64,000 nucleotides of DNA from Arthrobacter sp. (lineage in GTDB: Bacteria > Actinomycetota > Actinomycetes > Actinomycetales > Micrococcaceae), in assembly GCA_023264815.1 (NCBI GenBank), contig JAHFUZ010000013.1, positions 1 through 64,000 on the forward strand, read 5' to 3'. Below the pieces are notes generated by a model. That model ran no database searches. It was given only the letters and a program-made list of their open reading frames with translations, and was not told the DNA's origin. The first letter of the stretch is position 1. Every line of letters begins with the position of its first letter. Below, one piece after another: positions 1 to 8,063 of the stretch. The translations under genes were made by a program, and so were the position numbers.

Positions 1-86
1 CCACCACCGATCCCAAAATCCTCGCGCTCCCCGGACCAGCGTGGATCAACCAACCCAAGGAAACCCCCGAACAGTCAGCCGCCTAA
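1..86 (+). CDS. C-terminal end of an unidentified protein (5' partial)
   Basis: One frame is open from the window edge to a TAA at 84-86 and gives 27 residues (ending ..PEQSAA). The other two plus-strand frames give proline/arginine-rich low-quality peptides, which favours this frame. There is too little sequence to name a family. Its orientation matches the relaxase operon downstream, but about 490 bases separate them. Confidence 0.4.
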   Translation, partial: TTDPKILALPGPAWINQPKETPEQSAA

Positions 87-573
87 CTCCCGTTGGTACC
101 GTTCAGCTTGAAAAATTCCGAAACGGCGGCTGATGTTCCATGCGGTTACACAATCTATGAGCAGCATTAGACCGGTTTGCTGACACTGACTCGAGAAACT
201 CCTAGACCCAGACCGGACACCCTGGGCTGTCAGTCGGCCAGCTGCGTCAGCTTGTCCATGCCGGGTTTGCCGTCGCACCCTCCCGGCACGTGCGTCGACT
301 GGATTTCGAGTACTTGCAATGAGCATGCTTTGGTGACTACCAATTCTCACGCGACAGCGTTTTTGCCTTTCCGACGATCAAAAAACGATTCGGACGCCGG
401 GCAGCGAGTAACCTCGCCCGTAAGGCAGAGCGCGCTGCTCTATGTGCCGCCCCTTTTCTGCGACGTGCCATCACGGCATCAACTCCTCACACCTCTGGCA
501 TCCAGGGCCCTCAGCGTGAGCACTCCGCCACGTCTGGTCATGTCGGGAGCTGCCCTCATGCAGATGAACAACC
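87..573. other. Intergenic region upstream of the relaxase operon; candidate oriT/control region
   Basis: No convincing gene is seen. ORFs on both strands here lack ribosome sites and family signatures. The region is less GC-rich around 310-390 than its flanks. It holds nested inverted repeats: CGTTTTT at 358-364 matches AAAAACG at 381-387, and TCCGA at 370-374 matches TCGGA at 390-394. MobF relaxases usually act at an oriT close to their own gene, so this is the best place in the window for the nick site. No nic sequence was recognised, so the oriT call is inference. Confidence 0.35.
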
Positions 574-1083
574 GTGACCATCAAGCAATGCGAAGAGTGC
601 ACTGAAGGCTTCCAGCCCACCCGCAGGACACAGCGCTTCTGCTCGACGCGCTGCGCTAACAAGCATCGAGACCGCCGACGCCGGACTCGCAGCCGCCCTG
701 CCCTGCCACCACAAGCAGAGCCGCTTGCCACTGACCTCCAAACCCAACTGGAAGCAACCAAGCGGCACCTGGAGACCAAAACCAGATCCTGTCAACGGCA
801 CCGGGAAGTGCTCCAGTCCAAGCTCCGATCGCAAGCATGCGAGATCGATCGGCTCGAGGCCGAAAACTCCGAACAGCGGGCGAGCATCAATCTCTTACAG
901 GCAGAGGTTTCTCGCCTCAAACGCGCGCAAAGAACCAATGTCCAGGATCTGGCACACATCTCGGCGTGGCTTGTCAGCCTTTCCCAAGCAAAGGGTGTGG
1001 CCCTTGATCAAGCAACGCTGGAAATTTTCCGCCGACGTGGATGGCAACCTACCAGGCGCCAGGCCGGAGCGCCGCGGCTATGA
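574..1083 (+). CDS. Small zinc-finger/coiled-coil protein coupled to the relaxase
   Basis: GTG start, 169 residues. The N-terminus has a C-x2-C ... FC-x3-C arrangement (CEEC near residue 6, FCSTRC near 22) typical of a short zinc ribbon or knuckle, followed by a very basic stretch (RDRRRRTRSR). Residues about 50-125 are rich in Q, E, L and K with heptad spacing, consistent with a coiled coil. The stop codon overlaps the relaxase start (ATGA at 1080-1083), so the two are probably translationally coupled. A DNA-binding relaxosome accessory protein is a reasonable inference from the position, but I do not recognise a named family. Confidence 0.72.
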   Translation: MTIKQCEECTEGFQPTRRTQRFCSTRCANKHRDRRRRTRSRPALPPQAEPLATDLQTQLEATKRHLETKTRSCQRHREVLQSKLRSQACEIDRLEAENSEQRASINLLQAEVSRLKRAQRTNVQDLAHISAWLVSLSQAKGVALDQATLEIFRRRGWQPTRRQAGAPRL

Positions 1084-4000
1084 CCATGTCCATCGCGCGG
1101 CTCTCTGCCCAGTCAGGGCTGCGCTACCTCTTCAAGACGACGATGATGGACGACCTGCCCACTTCTCCCCCGGACTCCACCACGTATTACATGAAGGCCG
1201 GCACACCAGAAGGCCGCTGGATTGGCACGGGACTCAAAGGAATCAACAGAACCGCCACTGAGCCCGTCACCGAATCGGACGCGAAAGCTGTCTTCGACTT
1301 AGCAGTCCATCCCGACACAGGCGGGCAGCTGGGCCGCCCCCACAGCCAGCCCACCGCGGTGGCCAACGGGACAGGCCCGCCCACGGTTCGGCACGCCGTC
1401 GTCGGCTTTGACTTGACCTTCAGTGTGCCGAAGTCGGTGTCCGTCCTATGGGCACTCAGCCCTCGCAGCACCCAGGACCGAATTCTGCGAACCCATCACG
1501 ACGCCGTCGAGCAAACCCTTGCGTGGCTCGAAGAGAACGTCATCCATACCCGCGCCGGACGGAATGGCGTAGCCCACCTCGGCACAATGGGGGCTATCGC
1601 CGCTGCGTTCGACCACTGGGAATCACGCACGGGCGACCCGCAGCTCCACACGCACCTGGTCATCGCGAATCGCCTCCAGCGAATCACCGACGGAGCTTGG
1701 GTCACCCTCGACTCCCGCACCCTGTACAAAGCCGCCGTCGCCGCCAGCGAACACTACAACGGACTCCTCTTTGACGCCCTCCACCGGCAGCTCGGATCCG
1801 ACACCGACATCCGCCCTGCCATCACCAGCACCCTCAATCCCAGCCAGCAGCTCACAGGAATAGACGAAGGACTCATCCGCGAGTTTTCGAACCGGTCACG
1901 TCTCATCAATGAGGAAACCGACCGCCTCGTCGCGGAATGGGTCATCGAACACGGTCACCGCCCAACTTCAGCAACCATCATTAAGCTTCGTCAGCAGGCC
2001 ACTCTAACGACCCGTGTCCCAAAATCCGAGCTGCCCACACCTCTCCATAAACTCTCGAGCCAATGGCGGAAACGAGCGCTCGCCAAAGGCTTCTACCCCA
2101 GCGACGTCCTCGCCGCCACCATCAACCGCTCTCGCGTCTCCCCCTTTGGGTTTGCGGACTTCACCTCCGATTGGATCGGCGACGTCGCCACCCTGACCCG
2201 TGAACGGGTCGCCGGCAAACGCTCAACCTGGAACCGCTGGAACCTCCTCGCCGAGGCCGAAAGGGTTTGCGCTCAGATCCGTTGCCGCTCTGCTTCAGAC
2301 CGGAATGCACTGATAGCTGCCGTCGCCACCGCCGCCGAGCAACAGTCCGTGGCACTGAACGAGTACCGTTACACCTCCCCACTAGATGCCGGGGCGGACC
2401 TCCGCATCCGACAAAGCAGCGTCTTCGACTTCCACGGAGCACGCCTCTACACAGACACCTCTACGCTCGCCTGCGAGGACGCGATCATGGTGGCAAGGAA
2501 CGACGACGGCGGCCCAGTCATCCGCGCGGACGTCATCATGGATTCGCTAGACGGCGTCCCACAGTCTGGCAAGCCGCAGCTGCACACAGATCAGCGCGCC
2601 GCCGTGGCAGCCGTCCTCCTGAGCGGCAACCGCCTCGACGCCATCGTCGGACCAGCCGGCACGGGCAAGACCACGACACTGGGCGCCGTCAAGGCGATAT
2701 GGGAAGCGGAGCACGGCGCCGGCAGCGTCCTAGGACTTGCGCCGGCAGCGGCAAGTGCGGAAGTGCTGGGCCGCGAACTCGCCATGGCCACCGAGAACGT
2801 CACAAAGTGGCTGCACGAGTCGGTAGGCCGAGGGGCAAGTTCACGGGCTGAGCGCTTCTTCAACCTCCAGGCCCACCTAACGAATACTCCTGTCAACGAC
2901 CGCCGGAGCATTTCCCTGGCGCAGGAGGCTGCGCGGCTCTCCGCTGTTCAGCAGCAATGGGGCTTCAAGCCGAATCAGCTCGTCATCATCGACGAAGCGT
3001 CCATGGTGTCCACGTTCCAGCTCGCTGCCCTTGTCGAGCAGGCGCAGGAGGCCGGGGCGAAGATCCTCTTGGTCGGTGACCCCGGCCAGCTGGACGCAAT
3101 CGACGCCGGCGGAGTCCTCGGCTGGCTGGACCGACTAGGAAAGACGACCCGGCTCAGCAGCATCTGGAGATTCCATGAGAAGTGGGAGGGTGCATCATCC
3201 CTGAAGCTTCGGAATGGAGACTACTCAGCGATCCAGGATTATGAGCAGCACCGAAGGATCAAGCACGGCACCTACCTGGACATGGTTGATCAGGCGTACC
3301 TGTCGTGGCAGGCCGACATGCTGGCGGGCAAGTCGTCCATCCTTATCGCAGCAGACAATGACACCGTCGGCATGCTCAACGAACGCGCCCAAGCCGACCT
3401 CGTGGCTCAGGGGCAGGTGGATCCGGAGCTGAACGCCCTGCTCAACGATGGTCTTTACGCCGGGCGCGGGGACACCATCATTGCCCGGGGAAATAACCGC
3501 AAACTAGTCGACAGCCAGGGTGACTTCGTCAGGAATGGGACACTGTTCGACGTCGAGAGCATCAGTGGGCGGGACGGATCGCTTCTGGCGGTACGGCGCG
3601 AAACAGGAGCGACGGTCGTACTTCCCCGTATGTACCTCGAGTCGAGTGTTGAGTTGGGCTACGCCACCACCGCACACCGCTCCCAGGGCATCACGGTCGA
3701 CACCGGCCACACGGTAGTCACCCACGGCCGACTCACCCGCGAGCTCCTCTACGTAAGCATGACCCGGGGCCGCTCCGGAAACTTTGCCTACGTCAGCGAA
3801 GGTGACGACTCTGATCACCCTGCCGTTGATCCCTCCCTGCAGCTGTCGTGGCGAAGCATTCTGGGCGAGGTGCTTGCTGCGGAAGGTGCCGAGCGGACCG
3901 CCCACGAGGTCCGCGACGCGGAGCGCAGAAAGTCAGACAGCCTTGAGCGCCTCTACGCAGAGTATGACTACTTGGCGCAAATAGCAGCTGCCCAAAGTCT

Positions 4001-4640
4001 CAAGCAATGCTTAAACAAGCACGGCGGCGGCTCATCACTTGAACTCGAACAGTCCCCTTCGTGGGGCGCCGCCGTAGCGGCGTGGCGCAAAGCGACAGCC
4101 GTCAGCCGTCAGGGCGCTGAACGTGTCGTCGAGCAGACAATCCGAGACGCCACAGGTGCAAACGATCCCGCAGCAGTACTCAGCATGCGGCTGCGTCGCA
4201 CTCTAAAGGGAATGCCGACGGCGGCAACTCACCCTTTGGAGGAGGCGCTGGCCATCTCCCGCGCGGACTTAGCGGAAATGGTGGATCAAGTTCGCGAACG
4301 TATCCGCAAGCGGACGGACACTGTCGCTATGGCTGCCATGACCGAGGATTTCGAGTGGAAACACAGCCTCATCGGTTCCCTCGGTAGCGGCGAAAGTGCC
4401 GGGCAACTTATTCGAGACACCGCTTTGTTCAGGGACCGTTGGGGCATTTCAGACTCCCCCCTGCCGCTGGGAGCGACTCCCGCCGACGACGAGTGGGAAC
4501 GGCGGGCACAACGAGAAAGACTTCAAGACACCATTCTTCGCTTTCGCGATCGCCCGGCGGCACCTCTACCTGGGGGCAGATCAGAAAATATGGCCGTTTC
4601 CCAGCAAGTCGTCCTTACCAGCGCTGGCTGGCAGCTTTAA
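1080..4640 (+). CDS. traA: MobF-family conjugative relaxase-helicase (TraA/TrwC type)
   Basis: A 1186-residue protein that nicks oriT, stays bound to the transferred strand and unwinds the plasmid. The ATG at 1080 is preferred over the track start at 1041 because MTMSIARLSAQ.. is the usual N-terminus of actinobacterial relatives and it overlaps the upstream stop. A tyrosine pair (TTYY, residues 34-37) supplies the likely catalytic tyrosine. FDLTFSVPKSVS (about 110) and SRTGDPQLHTHLV (about 182-194, three-histidine metal site) are the TrwC relaxase motifs. The helicase half has Walker A GPAGTGKTT (about 522), Walker B IIDEAS (about 635) and the C-terminal GYATTAHRSQG motif (about 860). The C-terminal 250 residues are charged and probably helical. 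Both halves appear intact. Confidence 0.95.
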   Translation: MTMSIARLSAQSGLRYLFKTTMMDDLPTSPPDSTTYYMKAGTPEGRWIGTGLKGINRTATEPVTESDAKAVFDLAVHPDTGGQLGRPHSQPTAVANGTGPPTVRHAVVGFDLTFSVPKSVSVLWALSPRSTQDRILRTHHDAVEQTLAWLEENVIHTRAGRNGVAHLGTMGAIAAAFDHWESRTGDPQLHTHLVIANRLQRITDGAWVTLDSRTLYKAAVAASEHYNGLLFDALHRQLGSDTDIRPAITSTLNPSQQLTGIDEGLIREFSNRSRLINEETDRLVAEWVIEHGHRPTSATIIKLRQQATLTTRVPKSELPTPLHKLSSQWRKRALAKGFYPSDVLAATINRSRVSPFGFADFTSDWIGDVATLTRERVAGKRSTWNRWNLLAEAERVCAQIRCRSASDRNALIAAVATAAEQQSVALNEYRYTSPLDAGADLRIRQSSVFDFHGARLYTDTSTLACEDAIMVARNDDGGPVIRADVIMDSLDGVPQSGKPQLHTDQRAAVAAVLLSGNRLDAIVGPAGTGKTTTLGAVKAIWEAEHGAGSVLGLAPAAASAEVLGRELAMATENVTKWLHESVGRGASSRAERFFNLQAHLTNTPVNDRRSISLAQEAARLSAVQQQWGFKPNQLVIIDEASMVSTFQLAALVEQAQEAGAKILLVGDPGQLDAIDAGGVLGWLDRLGKTTRLSSIWRFHEKWEGASSLKLRNGDYSAIQDYEQHRRIKHGTYLDMVDQAYLSWQADMLAGKSSILIAADNDTVGMLNERAQADLVAQGQVDPELNALLNDGLYAGRGDTIIARGNNRKLVDSQGDFVRNGTLFDVESISGRDGSLLAVRRETGATVVLPRMYLESSVELGYATTAHRSQGITVDTGHTVVTHGRLTRELLYVSMTRGRSGNFAYVSEGDDSDHPAVDPSLQLSWRSILGEVLAAEGAERTAHEVRDAERRKSDSLERLYAEYDYLAQIAAAQSLKQCLNKHGGGSSLELEQSPSWGAAVAAWRKATAVSRQGAERVVEQTIRDATGANDPAAVLSMRLRRTLKGMPTAATHPLEEALAISRADLAEMVDQVRERIRKRTDTVAMAAMTEDFEWKHSLIGSLGSGESAGQLIRDTALFRDRWGISDSPLPLGATPADDEWERRAQRERLQDTILRFRDRPAAPLPGGRSENMAVSQQVVLTSAGWQL

Positions 4641-4655
4641 GCTGGATGAAGAGGC

Positions 4656-5237
4656 ATGACAATGGTCGTAAACCCGACGGTGAAACCAAGAGTTGTGACA
4701 CCTGGGCTGGTAGGGGCCAGCGCAGTTGTCCTGGTTGCCGTCGTCCTTTTTCTTGTATTTGTCGTTGCGGCCGAACCTCCCTCCTTGTGGGAACTACTTG
4801 TTGCCGGCCTCCTCCTGGCGGCTGCGTTGCTTTTAGGCGCGCTGTGGCGGAAACGGGTCAACCAACGCAATACCTGGCTTGTCGACGCAACGGAAAGATG
4901 GAAGACGTTCGACAAGGCCAAACTGGCAAGCGGGACTACGACCGAGGTGACGCTTCTCAGCGTTGATGCAATACAACCCACCGGTTCGTGGGTCACCATC
5001 AGATGGAACCGCTTTAGCCATGTTCAATCGGCCTGGATAGAGGCCTTGGCAGAGCCGCTCTGGCCTGGATCTGTCCTGCTCATATCGCCCGATCACGCCC
5101 AAGTCATGCCCGGTGTGCCCTGGCCGGACACTTATTTCCTACGAGCAGCTGATTGCCTCGCTTGGGCGCCACATGACGCACGGCCGGCCATGCTCCAGGC
5201 GCCATCGGCTGTTCAGCCGGGCAACCGCTCAAGCTAA
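4656..5237 (+). CDS. Membrane-anchored hypothetical protein after the relaxase
   Basis: 193 residues, starting 15 bases after the relaxase stop, so probably in the same operon. A GAAGAGG ribosome site precedes the ATG. Two hydrophobic segments lie at about residues 17-40 and 44-63, separated by a short loop. A soluble domain follows (about 70-170) with a beta-rich look (TEVTLLSV, WVTIRWNRF). No family is recognised. The context suggests a transfer-associated membrane protein. Confidence 0.7.
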   Translation: MTMVVNPTVKPRVVTPGLVGASAVVLVAVVLFLVFVVAAEPPSLWELLVAGLLLAAALLLGALWRKRVNQRNTWLVDATERWKTFDKAKLASGTTTEVTLLSVDAIQPTGSWVTIRWNRFSHVQSAWIEALAEPLWPGSVLLISPDHAQVMPGVPWPDTYFLRAADCLAWAPHDARPAMLQAPSAVQPGNRSS

Positions 5238-5325
5238 CCCAGGCCTCGCGAAGGCGAGTCTCCCAGCGCCACCCCGCACTTCCTACCCAAACAGGACTTC
5301 GAATATATGTTCTATACTTGTCCTC

Positions 5326-5610
5326 GTGATCAAGTCTGGCTCCCCTGAAGATGTTGAGCGCATGATGGCTCGCATGGAGGCTGAGGCAAGCCGACCTATA
5401 GATGACCCTGCACCTATCCGAGAATTCCCTAAGTTCGGGCGCCCACTGGTCTACGTCGGCGGTATCTACGGCAAAGCTGTGGGGTGGACGCACAAGTACG
5501 GACTTATCGAATGGCTTGATTCTTCCGGCAAATACCACATGGGGTGGGCCCATTCCTCGAGCATCAAACGTGTGCAGCCGGAAGAGTGGAAGGGCAGCAG
5601 CAGGCTATAA
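5326..5610 (+). CDS. Small conserved-looking hypothetical protein, probably leaderless
   Basis: 94 residues. The track ORF starts at 5113, but the upstream part overlaps the preceding gene in another frame. The GTG at 5326 (MIKSGSPEDVERMM..) is preferred. A TATACT hexamer at 5313-5318 lies 7 bases before this GTG, which fits a leaderless transcript, common in actinobacteria. The N-terminal 30 residues are acidic-basic and helical. The remainder (GRPLVYVGGIYGKAVGWTHK..) looks like a compact beta domain. Function unknown. Confidence 0.62.
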   Translation: MIKSGSPEDVERMMARMEAEASRPIDDPAPIREFPKFGRPLVYVGGIYGKAVGWTHKYGLIEWLDSSGKYHMGWAHSSSIKRVQPEEWKGSSRL

Positions 5611-5642
5611 GTGACCTGGTCGAGGACCGAGCGCACGCGGGA

Positions 5643-5669
5643 CGGCCTGGCCCCGAGAGGACCAGGCCG
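5643..5669. terminator. Hairpin between convergent genes
   Basis: CGGCCTGG (5643-5650) is perfectly complementary to CCAGGCCG (5662-5669) with an 11-base loop. It sits between the convergent 5326-5610 gene and ssb. There is no clear T-run, so a terminator role is inferred from position. Confidence 0.4.
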
Positions 5670-5744
5670 GATGCCACTTATCTTGGTTGTACGGGGCCGG
5701 AACAACGCCACCCTGCTTTCAGGACTCAGCGTCCGAACCTGCAG

Positions 5745-6248
5745 TCAAAGGCTGATCTCATTCCGCGCCGGCCCGCCTAAAGGGGGCACTGTCACCGGCC
5801 CCTTCGTAGCGATGCTGTAAGCAGGTTGGGCTGCTTCAGGAGCGGCCTGCGGACCGGCTCCAACTGCGGCTTCGGGACCAGCCGCCGCACGTGGAGAACG
5901 ATGATAGGCAGCCGTGCCAAAGCGGAGGTCAGGACCAATGGTTTCAGCCACAATGCGCCGCGCTTCACGCTTCTCCCCGTCCTTTTCGAAGGCACGGAAC
6001 TCGAGTTCACCCGACACGGTTACGGGGTCGCCCTTCTTCAAGGAGTTCGAAACATTCTCTGCGAGCGCACGGAACGCCGAGACGTTGTGGAAGACAGGCT
6101 CTCCGTCCTGCCAGGATCCGTCGGCTCCCTGAATCCGCTGGTTCACAGCAACCCGCAGCTTGGCGTGCGCGACACCCGACTCCCCATACGTTAGCTCGGG
6201 GTCGGCCACGAGGTTGCCAACGATGTTGACCGGAATCTTGGTACTCAT
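5745..6248 (-). CDS. ssb: Single-stranded DNA-binding protein
   Basis: 167 residues from the ATG at 6248; the track start adds 15 residues that do not fit the family. The N-terminal OB fold reads MSTKIPVNIVGNLVADPEL.., then LRVAVNQR and VFHNVSAFRALAENV. KKGDPVTVSGELEFRAFEKDG matches the conserved strand region. The C-terminal half is a Pro/Ala/Gly-rich linker. It lacks the acidic DDIPF-type tip of housekeeping SSBs, as often seen in plasmid-borne copies. It follows the ArdC-like gene by 57 bases and is probably co-transcribed. It would protect incoming single-stranded plasmid DNA. Confidence 0.92.
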   Translation of the reverse strand: MSTKIPVNIVGNLVADPELTYGESGVAHAKLRVAVNQRIQGADGSWQDGEPVFHNVSAFRALAENVSNSLKKGDPVTVSGELEFRAFEKDGEKREARRIVAETIGPDLRFGTAAYHRSPRAAAGPEAAVGAGPQAAPEAAQPAYSIATKGPVTVPPLGGPARNEISL

Positions 6249-6305
6249 ATCTTCTGCCCTTTCCTTCGCAGACGGGACTCTCCCGTCCAACACTTGCTGG
6301 ATGCC

Positions 6306-7475
6306 CTATGGGCCCGAGATCTCCAAGCCACGCGACGGCGCAACCGGCTGCTCCATGCCCGCATAGGTCTCCTGGCCCTGGACTCTAGGAGCAGCTTCAG
6401 TCACGGGGACCTTTCCACCGGTACCCGGAGGATCAGTGACTTCAAGAATCTCCTTGCTGGCCGCCGTGACCCGCCCCAGGACCGACTTAGCAATGTCCAC
6501 ACGAGAAGGAGGTTGCCTGCGGGAGGAGTCGTTACCCGCGACTGAATGCTCGGCCTCAATCACTGCGTCAGCCCAGCCGGATAGGTAGCTTGCTGACTGG
6601 GGACCCCGGTCAATTCCGTGCGCCTTCAGCACGGTGTACGCAACTGACTCGGCTTCGACCTCAGCCAGCCCGCGGTGGTCCACGCTGCTCCCATACAGCT
6701 TGCCCACTGCATCGTCCGGACCATGAAGCAGGACATGCCCAAGCTCATGCGCCAGTACGGCAGCGCGTTCCTCAGCATTTAGCCACCCGCCGATCTGGAC
6801 CTGGCGCTGAGCGAAGTCGGTGAAGCCGCTCGTTAGTCCGTACTGCGCGTCAGTGACGTGGATTGAGAAACCATGCGCGCGGGCAACTCCAGCCAACGCT
6901 TCCCACAGCTGGGGCGCCTCAGAAGACGAATGATTAGCTGACCTCGGCACCAGGAGCGGAGCGCCCTGGGTCTGGGAAACGTCGAAGACCGCTTGGCCGC
7001 GCCAACCGGTAATGAGGGTCTTCTTCCCCTCATCCACCGCACCGCTGGGCAGCTTATCGCCCACGGGGATGCGCTGGCGCGTACCGTCGGGCAGAAGCAT
7101 CTGTTGAAAGCGGGCAGTCCTGGGGGCTATAACCCACAGCGCGTGCTCACCCCGGAGGACAGTGCGGCCGTGCCGCTCCCATTCCTTGTACCCCGCGACC
7201 AGCGTCGGCTCATCGGTCCCTCGCTGTGCCATCTGCATCATCAGCAGGGCAACATTCCCGCCGGAGTAGCGCCACAGGGTGGCGGAAGCGTCGAGTAATA
7301 CCTGCCAATGCGATGGCGACTCAACCGCCTGCTCCAGAATTGAATGCAGGCCATCCATCAAAGCGGTGATGCGTTCCTCCGGCGCCATCCGGCGAGCGCT
7401 TGGTCCCTCCAGAACGGATTTCTGGTCAGACGGGACGGTGGACGGTACTTCAGATCTAGCGGCCACGACAGCCAC
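6306..7475 (-). CDS. ArdC-like antirestriction/zincin metallopeptidase-domain protein
   Basis: 389 residues from a GTG at 7475; a second GTG at 7466 has better spacing to GAAGG. The N-terminal half (about 25-190) resembles the ArdC N-terminal domain that binds single-stranded DNA (FSGGN-like RYSGGNVALLMMQM, then GYKEWERHGRTVLRGEHALWV). The C-terminal half carries a metallopeptidase signature, AAVLAHELGHVLLHG (HExxH near residue 240), and downstream EVEAESVAY. ArdC proteins are known to help incoming conjugative DNA escape restriction. It is the first gene of the ardC-ssb pair, and the shared control element lies 43 bases upstream. Confidence 0.85.
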   Translation of the reverse strand: MAVVAARSEVPSTVPSDQKSVLEGPSARRMAPEERITALMDGLHSILEQAVESPSHWQVLLDASATLWRYSGGNVALLMMQMAQRGTDEPTLVAGYKEWERHGRTVLRGEHALWVIAPRTARFQQMLLPDGTRQRIPVGDKLPSGAVDEGKKTLITGWRGQAVFDVSQTQGAPLLVPRSANHSSSEAPQLWEALAGVARAHGFSIHVTDAQYGLTSGFTDFAQRQVQIGGWLNAEERAAVLAHELGHVLLHGPDDAVGKLYGSSVDHRGLAEVEAESVAYTVLKAHGIDRGPQSASYLSGWADAVIEAEHSVAGNDSSRRQPPSRVDIAKSVLGRVTAASKEILEVTDPPGTGGKVPVTEAAPRVQGQETYAGMEQPVAPSRGLEISGP

Positions 7476-7517
7476 CCTTCATGCTTCTTGGACCGCAGCA
7501 TTGCTGCGCAGACAACG

Positions 7518-7552
7518 GTTCATGGTTGTGTGCCGCACGAGCGACATGACTC
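7518..7552 (-). promoter_or_regulatory. Copy 1 of shared transfer-operon control element
   Basis: Read on the minus strand: GAGTCATGTCGCT, 9 variable bases, CACA, then ATGAAC with identical spacing to the copy at 14514-14549. It lies 43 bases upstream of the ArdC-like gene start. Conservation in two blocks of fixed spacing suggests a promoter or operator recognised by one regulator or sigma factor. No regulator is assigned. Confidence 0.6.
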
Positions 7553-8063
7553 AGAAATCAGGAACCAGCTGATGAGCGGCCTTACACCACTCGAGAAAGG
7601 CAGGGTCGTCATTAGCCAGAATCCTCGGTGCCGGTTCCTTGTGCAGCTGCAGCCCGACGCATCCGGCAGTCCTGGTGTGCGTCCTCAAGCGTTCGACGGC
7701 GTGCGGGAGCCTTTCGTGAAAGGCGAGCGGGCCGAAGCCCGGGTCATCTTGTGTGTAGGAGGCAAGCTCCGCGCGCTGCAGCGCATATAGCTCAGCCACG
7801 GTCTCGGGGTGACGCCACCAGCAGTCTGGAACGACCGACGTCGTCAGTTGGTACGTGGCGACAAGCCACCTCACCCAAGACGACAGGGAATTCCACGCGT
7901 CCTGTGCCTGCTCGGGCGACATCTCCCGCCAGCGGCGGGTCACGGTCTTGGAACCAGCAGGCGGAGCAAAAGCCGATCTGAACAACTGCGCGGTGATCTC
8001 GTCATCTCCGAAGGAACCCGAGGAAGGCACATCAAATTCGTCAGTATCGTTATGGCTGCGCAT
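7551..8063 (-). CDS. Conserved actinobacterial plasmid protein (DUF4913-like)
   Basis: 170 residues; its start overlaps the end of the coupling-protein gene by 14 bases, so it is the last gene of the secretion operon. The core AWNSLSSWVRWLV .. VPDCWWRHPETVAELYALQRAEL resembles the DUF4913 family found near actinobacterial conjugation genes (WWxHPE motif). No enzymatic motif is seen. The function is unknown. The family match is from memory of the motif and not from a search. Confidence 0.72.
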   Translation of the reverse strand: MRSHNDTDEFDVPSSGSFGDDEITAQLFRSAFAPPAGSKTVTRRWREMSPEQAQDAWNSLSSWVRWLVATYQLTTSVVPDCWWRHPETVAELYALQRAELASYTQDDPGFGPLAFHERLPHAVERLRTHTRTAGCVGLQLHKEPAPRILANDDPAFLEWCKAAHQLVPDF

